Shown here: one piece after another, positions 1 through 8,329 of the stretch
How positions within the stretch are numbered: position 1 is the stretch's first letter
Layout: the number at the start of each line of letters is the position of its first letter
Source of the DNA: UPXZ01 sp964498765
GTDB taxonomy: Bacteria > Bacteroidota > Bacteroidia > Bacteroidales > Paludibacteraceae
Length of the DNA: 64,000 nt
Assembly: GCA_964498765.1 (NCBI GenBank)
Contig: CAZCIU010000002.1
Coordinates: forward strand, 1 to 64,000
Reading direction: 5' to 3'
Translations under genes and position numbers: made by a program
The notes under the pieces: generated by a model
What the model was told of the DNA's origin: nothing
The model's input: the letters and a program-made list of their open reading frames with translations, nothing else
The model's database searches: none

Positions 1-347
1 AGAAAGGCGAAGTTGTAATTATTGCCGGAGGAACAAGCAATCCATATTTTACAACTGATACGGCTTCTTCACTTCGTGCCATCGAAATTGAAGCAGATGT
101 AATGTTGAAAGGTACACGAGTGGATGGTGTTTATACGGCTGATCCTGAGAAAGATAAATCGGCTGTGAAATTTGACGAAATCACTTACGATGAAATCTAT
201 AATCGGAACTTAAAAGTGATGGATTTGACTGCAACGACTATGTGCAAGGAAAATAATATGCCGATTTACGTTTTTGATATGGATACGGTAGGAAATTTGA
301 AAAAAGTAATTTCCGGAGAAAAAATCGGAACCTTGGTGAAAAATTAG
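1..347 (+). CDS. pyrH: UMP kinase, C-terminal part (5' end outside window)
   Basis: Phosphorylates UMP to UDP in the cytoplasm, the first committed kinase step of pyrimidine nucleotide supply. The reading frame is open from position 3 to the stop at 345-347, so the N-terminal half lies upstream. The visible part has the amino-acid-kinase-family hallmarks of PyrH: GGTSNPYFTTDTAS, then ADVMLKGTRVDGVYTADPEK and the conserved FDEITYDEI and LKVMDLTA blocks. The pyrH-frr order is common in bacteria. The ATG at 102 is internal and should not be used as a start. Confidence 0.95.
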   Translation, partial: KGEVVIIAGGTSNPYFTTDTASSLRAIEIEADVMLKGTRVDGVYTADPEKDKSAVKFDEITYDEIYNRNLKVMDLTATTMCKENNMPIYVFDMDTVGNLKKVISGEKIGTLVKN

Positions 348-411
348 TTTCTTTTCGCTGAATCGGAATGTTTTTTCTTAAATAAAAAAATAATATTTAA
401 AACAAAATACT

Positions 412-972
412 ATGCTAGACCCTAAAGAACAACTGCTTGAAGCAGAAGAATTTATGAAAGCAACCATAGAATATCTGGATGAAGTATTGGCTCGCATTCG
501 TGCCGGAAAAGCCAATACACGCATTCTGGATGGTATTCGTGTAGATTATTACGGTTCAATGGTGCCGCTTAGCAATGTTGCCACGGTGACTACGCCTGAT
601 GCGAAAACTATCGCAATTCAGCCTTGGGAAAAAGCGCTTATTCCGGTTTTGGAAAAAGCTATTTTGAACTCAGATGTAGGAATTACGCCGCAAAATAATG
701 GTGAAACTATCCGTCTCGGAATTCCACCGATGACCGAAGATCGTCGTAAACAATTGGTAAAACAAGTGCGAGCTGAAGGTGAAGAAGCCAAAATCAGTAT
801 TCGTAACGCACGACGTGAAGCCATCGAAAAAATTAAAAAAATGGTGAAAGACGGGCTTCCTGAAGATGTGCAAAAAGATGCAGAAGCTGACGCTCAAAAA
901 ATTCATGACAAATACATCAAAAAAGTAGATGATTTGTTGGTAGAAAAAGAAAAAGAAATTATGACAGTATAA
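412..972 (+). CDS. frr: Ribosome recycling factor
   Basis: Splits post-termination ribosomes together with EF-G. It has 186 residues, the normal RRF length. Typical motifs are the N-terminal LARIRAGKANTRILDGIRVD, the central IQPWEKALI, and the basic helix with RRKQLVKQVRAEGEEAKIS (three-helix bundle domain I). It lies 64 bases downstream of pyrH on the same strand and is probably co-transcribed with it. No Shine-Dalgarno is visible; an A-rich stretch precedes the ATG, as is usual in this phylum. Confidence 0.97.
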   Translation: MLDPKEQLLEAEEFMKATIEYLDEVLARIRAGKANTRILDGIRVDYYGSMVPLSNVATVTTPDAKTIAIQPWEKALIPVLEKAILNSDVGITPQNNGETIRLGIPPMTEDRRKQLVKQVRAEGEEAKISIRNARREAIEKIKKMVKDGLPEDVQKDAEADAQKIHDKYIKKVDDLLVEKEKEIMTV

Positions 973-1077
973 AATTTCTGTCGTAGTGAAATAACCTGAT
1001 TTTATGGAGATAAAAAGCGATTGTTTCTCGGAATAATCGCTTTTATTTTCACTTTATATTTACAATTTATACAAAAA

Positions 1078-2001
1078 ATGTTCGGTACAGTAGTCAAAAA
1101 TACAGGCAGTTGGTACACCGTGAAAACCGATGAAGGCGATTTGATTGATTGTAAAATCAAAGGAAATTTCCGCATCAAGGATATTCGCAGCACCAATCCC
1201 ATTGCCGTGGGCGACAGGGTAGAATATGTGCTCTCTACCGATGATGCTGCATTGATTGTAGCTATCTGCGACCGAAAAAACTACATCATTCGCCGCTCTT
1301 CTAATTTATCGAAATATTCCCAGATTTTAGCAGCGAATCTGGATTTAGTGGCACTTGTAGTTACAGTGAATTATCCGGAAACTTCCACCGTTTTTATCGA
1401 CCGATTTCTGGCTACTGCCGAAGCATATCAAGTGCCGGCTTGCTTGATTATCAATAAAATAGACCGATACGACGAAGCTGATATGGAATATTCGAAAAGT
1501 TTGAAATTTCTGTATGAGAATATTGGTTATCCGGTTTTTTTGATTTCTGCTTATGACGAAAGTACGATGGCAGATTTGAAAGAATTTCTGAGAGGAAAAA
1601 CTAGCCTTATTTCCGGAAATTCAGGTGTAGGAAAATCAACCATCATCAATCTGCTGATACCACATTCCGAACTTCGTACGGGCGAAATTTCTGAATATCA
1701 CAACAAAGGAATGCACACCACAACGTTTTCAGAGATGTTTGAGCTGCCTGAAGGAGGAAATATTATTGATACGCCGGGCATCAAAGGATTCGGAACAATT
1801 GATATGGACACTTACGAAGTCGGGCATTTTTTCAAAGAAATTTTCGAGTTTTCCAAAGACTGTCGCTTCAATAATTGTACACACATTCACGAACCGGATT
1901 GCGCGGTTTTGAAAGCCTTGGATAATCACTACATTAGTAGTTCAAGGTACCAGAGTTATTTAAGCATTTTGGAAGACGATAAAAATGAAAAGTACAGATA
2001 A
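1078..2001 (+). CDS. rsgA: Ribosome small-subunit-dependent GTPase RsgA (YjeQ)
   Basis: Circularly permuted GTPase that assists late maturation of the 30S subunit. I chose ATG 1078 (307 residues, MFGTVVKNTGSWY) over the upstream in-frame TTG at 1021, which would only add a hydrophobic run not found in the family. The protein has an N-terminal OB-fold. The G4 motif NKID (about residue 126) precedes G1 GNSGVGKS (about 180) and G3 DTPG (about 231), which is the permuted order typical of RsgA. A C-terminal zinc-binding knuckle CRFNNCTHIHEPDC starts near residue 262. Confidence 0.95.
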   Translation: MFGTVVKNTGSWYTVKTDEGDLIDCKIKGNFRIKDIRSTNPIAVGDRVEYVLSTDDAALIVAICDRKNYIIRRSSNLSKYSQILAANLDLVALVVTVNYPETSTVFIDRFLATAEAYQVPACLIINKIDRYDEADMEYSKSLKFLYENIGYPVFLISAYDESTMADLKEFLRGKTSLISGNSGVGKSTIINLLIPHSELRTGEISEYHNKGMHTTTFSEMFELPEGGNIIDTPGIKGFGTIDMDTYEVGHFFKEIFEFSKDCRFNNCTHIHEPDCAVLKALDNHYISSSRYQSYLSILEDDKNEKYR

Positions 2002-2126
2002 TGAAATTTTTACTATCAAATTGTAATAATTTGTTGGATAATATTAGGAAAAATCAAATATAATAAATAATTTTGTAAAGAAAATACATAAATAAGTATT
2101 AACCCTGAAAAACATAAATACACAAA

Positions 2127-2630
2127 ATGGGACATCATCAAATTGATAGATTAGATAAAAAGATTTTGCAATTAATTTCTAAAGATGCTCGTATTCCTTT
2201 TCTGGAAGTAGCACGTGAGTGCAATGTATCCGGTGCAGCTATTCACCAAAGAATTCAAAAATTACGTAATTTGGGAATAATCAAAGGTTCTGAATTCGTG
2301 ATAGATACCTACAAAATTGGCTATCAGACATGTGCGTATATTGGAATTGTGCTTTCTAATATCAAAAAATTCAACTCCGTGGTGGATGAATTAAAGAAAA
2401 TTCCTGAAATCGTAGAATGTCACTATGCAACCGGAAAATATTCGATGTTTATCAAAATTTATTCGAAAGACAACCGTCATTTACTGCAAATCATTTTGGA
2501 TAAATTGACCTCGATAGATGGCGTGCAGCATACAGAAACATTCCAACTTTCGCTGGATGAGATATTTAACAGACAACTCTCTGTTTTTGATTTGGAAGAT
2601 GAAGATGAGGATGAAGAAATAGGAGAGTAG
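2127..2630 (+). CDS. Lrp/AsnC family transcriptional regulator
   Basis: DNA-binding regulator of the feast/famine family. It has 167 residues: an AsnC-type winged HTH at about residues 5-60 (LDKKILQLISKDARIPFLEVA and SGAAIHQRIQKLRNLGII), followed by a RAM ligand-binding and oligomerisation domain at about 70-150. The protein ends in a strongly acidic tail (LEDEDEDEEIGE) beyond the usual RAM end. The gene stands alone and a strong hairpin terminator follows. The target genes and effector cannot be read from the sequence. Confidence 0.9.
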   Translation: MGHHQIDRLDKKILQLISKDARIPFLEVARECNVSGAAIHQRIQKLRNLGIIKGSEFVIDTYKIGYQTCAYIGIVLSNIKKFNSVVDELKKIPEIVECHYATGKYSMFIKIYSKDNRHLLQIILDKLTSIDGVQHTETFQLSLDEIFNRQLSVFDLEDEDEDEEIGE

Positions 2631-2652
2631 TTGACAGTGAACTATTTAAAAT

Positions 2653-2682
2653 AAAAACAGCTTGAGTAATCAAGCTGTTTTT
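2653..2682. terminator. Bidirectional hairpin terminator between the Lrp gene and rlpA
   Basis: A perfect 13-base-pair stem (2653-2665 with 2670-2682) and a GTAA loop, with A-run and T-run flanks on both sides. It serves convergent genes. The TGA stop of the minus-strand RlpA gene (2672-2670) lies inside the stem. Confidence 0.85.
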
Positions 2683-3206
2683 ATTATTATACGCTTATTG
2701 ATTCTGTAAGCGAACCGTAAGCTGTCATTCGCAACTTTTGTGTTGTCGGGAACTACTTCTAGTGAATCCATTGGAGTGTCAAGTTTCTTCAATACCTCCA
2801 AATCATGAATTTCAATTCGTTCCGGCACCACCACAGGCGGAGTTTTCAATTGATCCGGATCTAATCGGTGAATATCTACGCTGGCTACTCCGTGGCTGAT
2901 AACGCCGATTTTTTTAGCTGCCGCGTAAGATAAATCAATTGATCTGCCTTTGATGAAAGGTCCTCTGTCTGTCACTTTCACAATTACTTCCTTGTTGTTT
3001 CTCGGGTTAATCACTTTCAGAATTGTGCCGAAAGGAAGCGTTTTGTGTGCACATGTCAGACTGTCTCGGTGGTAAAGATTTCCACTCGCTGTTTTTCTGC
3101 CATGAAATTTGTCAGCATAAAATGAGGCTTTCACTCTTTGTTGGCTGTACAGTGCTGACGAAAACGTCATTAAAAATACAACAAACAATAATGTCAGTTT
3201 CTTCAT
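2670..3206 (-). CDS. rlpA: Septal ring lytic transglycosylase RlpA-like protein
   Basis: Exported double-psi beta-barrel protein of the RlpA family, which cleaves or binds glycan strands of peptidoglycan. I chose the start at 3206 (178 residues, MKKLTLLFVVFLMTFSSAL), which gives a clean signal peptide ending near LYSQQ. The longer frame from 3278 would begin within the -33/-7 promoter at 3249-3279. The barrel holds KASFYADKFHGRKTASG, the GT-LKV strand and the conserved VTDRGPF-GR-IDLS motif. No lipobox or SPOR domain is present; the 60-residue C-terminal tail is unassigned. Confidence 0.88.
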   Translation of the reverse strand: MKKLTLLFVVFLMTFSSALYSQQRVKASFYADKFHGRKTASGNLYHRDSLTCAHKTLPFGTILKVINPRNNKEVIVKVTDRGPFIKGRSIDLSYAAAKKIGVISHGVASVDIHRLDPDQLKTPPVVVPERIEIHDLEVLKKLDTPMDSLEVVPDNTKVANDSLRFAYRINKRIIIKTA

Positions 3207-3248
3207 AATTATAATTTTCTTTGCAGCTCTCTGCAAAAATTTCGTTTG

Positions 3249-3279
3249 CAAAATTACAACAAAATATTTTATTGGCAAA
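3249..3279 (-). promoter_or_regulatory. Bacteroidota-type promoter for rlpA
   Basis: Read on the minus strand: TTTG (3279-3276), a 19-base spacer, TAATTTTG (3256-3249). This fits the -33/-7 pattern and places the transcript start about 36 bases before the chosen rlpA ATG. Confidence 0.75.
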
Positions 3280-3415
3280 TTTTATGTATAAATATTTGTT
3301 AATCAGCTTATTGAAAAAATAAATAATACGCATTGCAGCCTATTCAGGTGCAATATTTTGCGATATATTAAAAAATCTGAATTTTCTATTTCCCATTTGA
3401 AATACTCAGGGAATG

Positions 3416-3447
3416 TTTGGCAGAATGAAAAAAAAGCATTATATTTG
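3416..3447 (+). promoter_or_regulatory. Bacteroidota-type promoter for infC-rpmI-rplT
   Basis: TTTG (3416-3419), a 20-base spacer, TATATTTG (3440-3447). The predicted transcript starts near 3453, giving a leader of about 55 bases before the infC start. Confidence 0.8.
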
Positions 3448-3492
3448 CACGCTCAAAAAGTGTATAGAAAATTAAGCAATTATTAATCAAAT

Positions 3493-3510
3493 AGGAGGAA
3501 ACAAACAATA
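3493..3510 (+). promoter_or_regulatory. Shine-Dalgarno AGGAGG and ATA start of infC
   Basis: AGGAGG (3493-3498) sits 9 bases before an in-frame ATA (3508-3510). Other genes in the window have A-rich, SD-free upstream regions. The SD position points to ATA rather than the GTG at 3547, which has no such sequence in front of it. Confidence 0.7.
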
Positions 3511-4065
3511 GCTAAACAACAGTTTATCAGGCCTAGACAAGGTCATGTGAAAGAAATGCCTCACCGCATTAATGAGAAAATCAGAGGCGTTAAAGAAGTC
3601 CGATTGGTCGGTGAAAATGTAGAGCCGGGCATATATAGCTTTGACCGTGCAATGCAATTGGCAGAAGATCTTGAACTGGACTTAGTTGAAATTGCAGCAA
3701 ATGCTGAGCCACCCGTTTGTAGAATTATTGATTATCAGAAGTTTCTATATCAACAAAAGAAAAAAGAAAAGGAAAACAAAGCGAAGTCCACGAAAATTGA
3801 CGTTAAGGAAATCCGTTTCGGACCTCAAACTGATGATCATGACTACAACTTTAAGCTGAAACACGCTATTAAATTCTTAAAAGATGGCGATAAAGTAAAA
3901 GCTTACGTGTTTTTCAAAGGACGTTCAATTCTTTTCAAAGATCAGGGAGAAGTGCTTTTACTACGCTTTGCCAGTGACCTGGAAGAATACGCAAAGGTAG
4001 ATCAGCTGCCACTATTGGAAGGAAAACGAATGATTATTATGTTTTCACCCAAAAAACAGAAATAA
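3508..4065 (+). CDS. infC: Translation initiation factor IF-3
   Basis: Binds the 30S subunit, checks the start codon and prevents premature 50S joining. The ATA start at 3508 gives 185 residues beginning (M)AKQQFIRPRQ; starting at GTG 3547 gives 172. The N-domain shows HRINEKIRGVKEVRLVGENVEPG and the LVEIAANAEPPVCRIIDY-KF block. The linker is lysine-rich, and the C-domain has KEIRFGPQTDDHDYNFKLKHA. Non-AUG starts for infC are well known because IF-3 rejects them and so controls its own synthesis. It is first in an operon with rpmI and rplT. Confidence 0.95.
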   Translation: MAKQQFIRPRQGHVKEMPHRINEKIRGVKEVRLVGENVEPGIYSFDRAMQLAEDLELDLVEIAANAEPPVCRIIDYQKFLYQQKKKEKENKAKSTKIDVKEIRFGPQTDDHDYNFKLKHAIKFLKDGDKVKAYVFFKGRSILFKDQGEVLLLRFASDLEEYAKVDQLPLLEGKRMIIMFSPKKQK

Positions 4066-4097
4066 AAGAATTTCATTAATAAATAATAATATAGAAA

Positions 4098-4292
4098 ATG
4101 CCAAAAATGAAAACTAACTCCGGTGCCAAAAAAAGATTCGCTCTTACCGGAACAGGAAAAATCAAAAGAAAACATGCTTTTAAAAGTCACATTTTGACTA
4201 AAAAAACCACAAAGCAAAAACGTAACTTGACCCAAACAGGTCTTGTTGACCCTGCTGACGTGAAAAACGTAAAATCAATGTTGCGCGTTTAA
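4098..4292 (+). CDS. rpmI: 50S ribosomal protein L35 (bL35)
   Basis: Small basic 50S subunit protein of 64 residues. It shows the family pattern: MPKMKTNSGAKKRFALTGTG, then KIKRKHAFKSHILTKKTTKQKRNL. It starts 32 bases after infC and precedes rplT, the conserved infC-rpmI-rplT order. Confidence 0.97.
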   Translation: MPKMKTNSGAKKRFALTGTGKIKRKHAFKSHILTKKTTKQKRNLTQTGLVDPADVKNVKSMLRV

Positions 4293-4400
4293 TTAAGTCA
4301 AATCAAACATTTTAAAAACAAAATTTCTATCGTTAAATCGAATTTTAGCCAAAAAGACTGTAAAATAGTACAGCGCTAACGTTCTTAATTCATTTTAATT

Positions 4401-4850
4401 ATGCCAAGATCAGTAAATCACGTTGCTTCACGTAAAAGAAGAAAAAGAATTTTAAGTCTTACCAGAGGGTATTTCGGTGGTCGCCGCAATGTGTGGACAG
4501 TAGCAAAAAATACCTGGGAAAAGGGTTTGCAGTACGCATACCGCGATCGTAAAAACAAAAAACGTAACTTCCGTGCACTTTGGATTCAGCGTATCAATGC
4601 TGCAGCACGTTTGGAAGGAATGTCATATTCTCGCTTGATGGGCGCATTGAAAAAATCAGGTATCGAAATGAACCGCAAAGTTCTTGCCGACCTGGCTATG
4701 AACCATCCTGAAGCATTCAGCGCAATTGTAAAAAGTGCAATGAACGGAAATGCAACTAAAAAAGCTGCTCCAAAAGCTGAAAAAGCTCCAAAAGCAGAAA
4801 AAGTAGAAGTTGCTGCAGAAGCAACAGAAGCAGCTGCTGAAAAAGAATAA
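4401..4850 (+). CDS. rplT: 50S ribosomal protein L20 (bL20) with an Ala/Lys/Glu-rich tail
   Basis: Binds 23S rRNA early in 50S assembly. Residues 1 to about 117 are ordinary L20 (MPRSVNHVASRKRRKRIL, RGYFGGRRNVWTVAK, FRALWIQRINAAAR). The protein is 149 residues long because of a low-complexity tail of roughly 30 residues made of repeats such as KAAPKAEKAPKAEK followed by an acidic EATEAAAEKE end. The usual L20 length is about 117. It is last in the infC operon and a terminator follows. Confidence 0.96.
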   Translation: MPRSVNHVASRKRRKRILSLTRGYFGGRRNVWTVAKNTWEKGLQYAYRDRKNKKRNFRALWIQRINAAARLEGMSYSRLMGALKKSGIEMNRKVLADLAMNHPEAFSAIVKSAMNGNATKKAAPKAEKAPKAEKVEVAAEATEAAAEKE

Positions 4851-4869
4851 TCAGTCAGACCAAAATAAT

Positions 4870-4903
4870 AAAAGCCACATTTCGTAAGATTTGTGGCTTT
4901 TTG
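4870..4903. terminator. Terminator after rplT
   Basis: Stem AAAGCCAC / GTGGCTTT with a T-run (4898-4903). It lies between convergent rplT and pfkA and could also stop pfkA transcripts. Confidence 0.8.
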
Positions 4904-4954
4904 TATAAATAGCTTTGTCAGGCAAAATAACAAGCTATATTTTTTTTTCAGAAA

Positions 4955-5980
4955 TTAAATTCCAAAGGAAATTCCCATTTTTTTACCTTGTTTTACCATG
5001 ATATGATCCGGGGTAACTAAGCGAAGCTTGTTTGAAACTTCTTTCAATGGAATATCTTTAATTTCGTCAATTCCTTTCACAGCTACCATTCTGCCGAATT
5101 TTCCATCATTGATAAGTTTCGCAGCATGAGCACCGAGCAAAGTCCCTAAATTTCGGTCATAAGGTGAAGGAGAACCGCCACGCTGAATATAACCAAGTAC
5201 GGTTTCACGAGCTTCAAATCCGGTAAGTTCTTCAATTTTTCTGGCAAAATATGTAGCAGGATGGTGACCATCAGTTCCTCCTTCTACTTCTATACCTTCT
5301 GCAACTGCAACGATAGAGTAGGCACGACCAGTTTTTTTGCGCTTTTCTATCACGTGTTTTATCACATTCAGGTCATACCCCAATTCCGGAAGAAGAATTA
5401 TATCCGCTCCTCCAGCCATTCCGGCATACAGCGTAATCCATCCGGCGTGGTGTCCCATAAGTTCAATAACCATTACGCGCTGATGCGAGCTTGCAGTAGA
5501 GTGAAGTCTGTCAATGGCTTCGGTGGCAATATCCACAGCAGAGTTAAAACCAAAAGTTACGTCTGTTCCAAATACATCATTATCAATGGTTTTTGGAATT
5601 CCGATTACATTCAAGCCTAATTCTGAAAGCTGATAGGTCGTTTTTTGCGTACCGTTTCCTCCAATACAAACAAGACAATCAAGGCCAAGTTCGTCGTAGC
5701 TTTTTTTGATAATTTCTTTGTCCTTCTTATCAGGTGATTTCAGAATTTTTCTAAATTCCTTTTCTCGTGCCGTACCCAAAATAGTGCCGCCAAGCGTTAG
5801 AAGACCTGAAAGCGATTTGTCTTTCAAAATAGAAGTATCCTTGTAAAGCAAGCCGGAAAAACCATTGTGAATACCTATTACTTCCATTCCATAACTGTTA
5901 ATTGCAGCTTTACCTACACCGCGGATTGTGGCATTGATGCCGGGGCAGTCGCCACCTGAAGAGAGAATTCCAATTTTCAT
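4955..5980 (-). CDS. pfkA: 6-phosphofructokinase
   Basis: Phosphorylates fructose 6-phosphate in glycolysis. It has 341 residues with GGDCPGIN (9-16), GGNGT (107-111), the catalytic PKTIDND (129-135, base Asp133) and the substrate-binding MGHHAGW (175-181). The position matching E. coli Gly104 is Gly110, which in this family goes with ATP rather than pyrophosphate as donor. The position matching Gly124 is Lys130, as in group III enzymes. I therefore infer ATP use, not proven. The gene stands alone on the minus strand. Confidence 0.94.
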   Translation of the reverse strand: MKIGILSSGGDCPGINATIRGVGKAAINSYGMEVIGIHNGFSGLLYKDTSILKDKSLSGLLTLGGTILGTAREKEFRKILKSPDKKDKEIIKKSYDELGLDCLVCIGGNGTQKTTYQLSELGLNVIGIPKTIDNDVFGTDVTFGFNSAVDIATEAIDRLHSTASSHQRVMVIELMGHHAGWITLYAGMAGGADIILLPELGYDLNVIKHVIEKRKKTGRAYSIVAVAEGIEVEGGTDGHHPATYFARKIEELTGFEARETVLGYIQRGGSPSPYDRNLGTLLGAHAAKLINDGKFGRMVAVKGIDEIKDIPLKEVSNKLRLVTPDHIMVKQGKKMGISFGI

Positions 5981-6114
5981 CTGATTTTTGTTTAAGTAAT
6001 TAATCTTTGCAAAGTAAAGAAAAAAATGGGAAGATTGAGAATAAAAACCGCTGATTTTTTGAATAATGTGTAGTTTATACTGGTTATAAACATCAAATTG
6101 TAATTTTCATATAA

Positions 6115-6152
6115 AAAAACTCCCCAAATCGCATGCGATTCGGGGAGTTTTC
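6115..6152 (-). terminator. Terminator after groL
   Basis: Long hairpin: AAAACTCCCC and an inner AATCGC/GCGATT stem closed by GGGGAGTTTT. It is followed on the minus strand by a T-run. It lies about 50 bases past the groL stop. Confidence 0.85.
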
Positions 6153-6199
6153 AGATTTCAATTTCCTTCGGTGAGGAAATAAACTTAAGAGTTGGAGAA

Positions 6200-7831
6200 T
6201 TACATCATTCCGCCCATTCCGCCGCCCATTGGCATTTGCGGAGCTGGATTTTCTTCTTTTTTCTCAACAATCACACATTCTGTTGTCAAGAACATTCCGG
6301 CAATTGAAGCTGCATTTTCAAGGGCTACACGAGTAACTTTTGCAGGATCAACTACTCCGGCTTCAAAGAAGTTTTCGTATTTATCCAGACGTGCATTGTA
6401 TCCGTAATCCGCTTTTCCATCGCGAACTCGCTGAACAACTACAGCTCCTTCTTTTCCAGCATTGGCTACAATCTGACGAAGCGGTTCTTCGATAGCGCGT
6501 TTCACGATTTCAATTCCGGTACGTTCGTCGTCGTTATCAGCTGTAACTGCGTCAAGTCCGTCGATAGAGCGGATGTAAGCTACACCACCTCCGGGAACAA
6601 TTCCTTCTTCGATAGCAGCACGAGTTGCGTGTAAAGCATCGTCCACGCGGTCTTTCATCTCTTTCATTTCCACTTCAGAAGCGGCTCCAACGTAAAGTAC
6701 TGCCACGCCACCTGACAACTTAGCCAGACGTTCTTGAAGTTTTTCTTTGTCGTAATCTGAAGTTGTTGTCGCAATTTGCGATTTGATTTGACCAATGCGT
6801 TTTTGGATGTTTTCTTTGTCGCCTGCACCATTTACAATGATTGTGTTGTCTTTGTCAACAGTAACTTTTTCTGCAGTTCCAAGCATTTCAAGCGTTGCTT
6901 GTTCCAGTTTGATACCTTTTTCTTCAGAAATAACAACACCACCTGTCAAAATTGCGATGTCTTCCAACATTTCTTTTCTGCGGTCTCCAAATCCAGGAGC
7001 TTTTACAGCACAAATTTTCAAGGAACCACGAAGACGGTTAACTACTAATGTGGTTAATGCTTCATTATCAACATCTTCTGCAATTACTAAAATCGGACGT
7101 CCGGTTTGAACAGCAGGTTCCAAAATTGGAAGAAGTTCTTTCAGATTAGAGATTTTTTTGTCGTAGATGAGGATTTGTGGTTTCTCAAATTCCACTTCCA
7201 TTTGCTCAGTATTCGTAACGAAATACGGAGAAATATATCCGCGGTCAAACTGCATACCTTCAACCACTTCGATAGTAGTTTCTGTTCCTTTCGCTTCTTC
7301 AATGGTGATTACACCATCTTTAGAAACTTTGCGCATAGCGTCAGCAATGAGTTTTCCGATTCGGCTATCGTTGTTGGCAGAAACGGTTGCAACTTGCTCA
7401 ATTTTGTCGTAATTATCACCTACGGTTCTGGCTTGAGAAGCAATGCTTTTTACCACAGAATCAACAGCTTTGTCGATACCACGTTTCAAATCCATCGGAT
7501 TAGCTCCCGCTGTAACGTTTTTAAGCCCAACGTTTACAATGGATTGTGCAAGTACGGTAGCGGTTGTAGTTCCATCACCGGCATCGTCACCAGTTTTTGA
7601 TGCAACTTCTTTTACCAATTGCGCACCCATGTTTTGGTATGCATCTTCCAGTTCCACTTCTTTTGCAACTGTTACACCATCTTTTGTGATGTGTGGTGCC
7701 CCGAATTTTTTCTCAAGAATTACGTTACGACCTTTAGGACCAAGCGTAACTTTCACTGCGTTTGCCAGCTCATCAACACCTTTTTTCAGTTGATCGCGAG
7801 CATCAATATTAAATAAAATTTCTTTTGCCAT
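6200..7831 (-). CDS. groL: Chaperonin GroEL
   Basis: 60-kDa chaperonin that folds proteins in an ATP-driven double ring with GroES. It has 543 residues starting MAKEILFNIDARDQLKKGVD. The ATP-binding motifs are LGPKGRNVILEK and GDGTTTATVLAQS. The equatorial segment GGGVAYIR and the usual glycine-methionine C-terminus (PMGGGMGGMM) are present. It follows groS after 164 bases with no terminator between, so the two are probably one operon. Confidence 0.98.
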   Translation of the reverse strand: MAKEILFNIDARDQLKKGVDELANAVKVTLGPKGRNVILEKKFGAPHITKDGVTVAKEVELEDAYQNMGAQLVKEVASKTGDDAGDGTTTATVLAQSIVNVGLKNVTAGANPMDLKRGIDKAVDSVVKSIASQARTVGDNYDKIEQVATVSANNDSRIGKLIADAMRKVSKDGVITIEEAKGTETTIEVVEGMQFDRGYISPYFVTNTEQMEVEFEKPQILIYDKKISNLKELLPILEPAVQTGRPILVIAEDVDNEALTTLVVNRLRGSLKICAVKAPGFGDRRKEMLEDIAILTGGVVISEEKGIKLEQATLEMLGTAEKVTVDKDNTIIVNGAGDKENIQKRIGQIKSQIATTTSDYDKEKLQERLAKLSGGVAVLYVGAASEVEMKEMKDRVDDALHATRAAIEEGIVPGGGVAYIRSIDGLDAVTADNDDERTGIEIVKRAIEEPLRQIVANAGKEGAVVVQRVRDGKADYGYNARLDKYENFFEAGVVDPAKVTRVALENAASIAGMFLTTECVIVEKKEENPAPQMPMGGGMGGMM

Positions 7832-7964
7832 AATTTTTTAGACCGATTCGCTAAAAAATACAAACCACATCATTAAAAGAAATATTTTCTTTCAAGTTAG
7901 GTTAAGTAATTTCAGTTTTCGGTTATTATTTTGTTTGATTATTTTCTAATTTATTAATTCTGAT

Positions 7965-7981
7965 TTCTGATTTCTAAATTC
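7965..7981. repeat. 17-base AT-rich sequence also found at 34165-34181
   Basis: TTCTGATTTCTAAATTC in the groS-groL spacer occurs exactly, in inverse orientation, upstream of the TonB receptor at 34165-34181. The surrounding bases are also made of imperfect TCTGATTTCTAA units. The function is unknown. Confidence 0.5.
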
Positions 7982-7995
7982 TAACTTTAGAAAAT

Positions 7996-8265
7996 TTAGA
8001 TAATCGCCAAAATGTCAGACTGGCGCATTATCAAGTATTTTTCACCTTCCCACTCAAGTTCAGTTCCGGCATATTTTCCGTAAAGTACAGTTTCACCTAC
8101 TTTTACTACCATTTCTTCGTCTTTTGTGCCATTCCCAACTGCTAAAACTTCACCTTTCAGCGGTTTTTCTTTTGCACTATCAGGAATTATAATTCCACTC
8201 ACTGTTTTCTCTTCTACCGGCGCAGGCTTCACCAACACGCGGTCTGCTAATGGTTTAATGTTCAT
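7996..8265 (-). CDS. groS: Co-chaperonin GroES
   Basis: Seven-fold lid of the GroEL chamber. It has 89 residues, slightly shorter than the E. coli protein. It starts MNIKPLADRVLVKP and carries the mobile-loop region EEKTVSGIIIPDSAKEKP and the GKYAGTELEWEGEKYLIM end. It is the first gene of the groS-groL operon. An inverted repeat lies 65-106 bases upstream of the start (8330-8371). Confidence 0.98.
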   Translation of the reverse strand: MNIKPLADRVLVKPAPVEEKTVSGIIIPDSAKEKPLKGEVLAVGNGTKDEEMVVKVGETVLYGKYAGTELEWEGEKYLIMRQSDILAII

Positions 8266-8329
8266 AATAATTCAGTTTTTAATATTTTATGTTATAATTA
8301 TTTTTTGTTTTGTACTCCATATTTAGCGA

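Larger units (their letters stand above)
3207..3507. other. Divergent intergenic region between rlpA and infC
   Basis: No gene is visible. The region holds the minus-strand rlpA promoter (3249-3279), the infC operon promoter (3416-3447) and a Shine-Dalgarno at 3493-3498. A small hairpin, TTTGCAG-CTCT-CTGCAAA (3220-3237), lies in the rlpA leader. Confidence 0.7.

Noticed and set aside
1021..1077. N-terminal hydrophobic extension of RsgA from TTG 1021
   Set aside because: RsgA is cytoplasmic and homologues begin at the ATG-equivalent MFGTVV; the extension is chance open frame.
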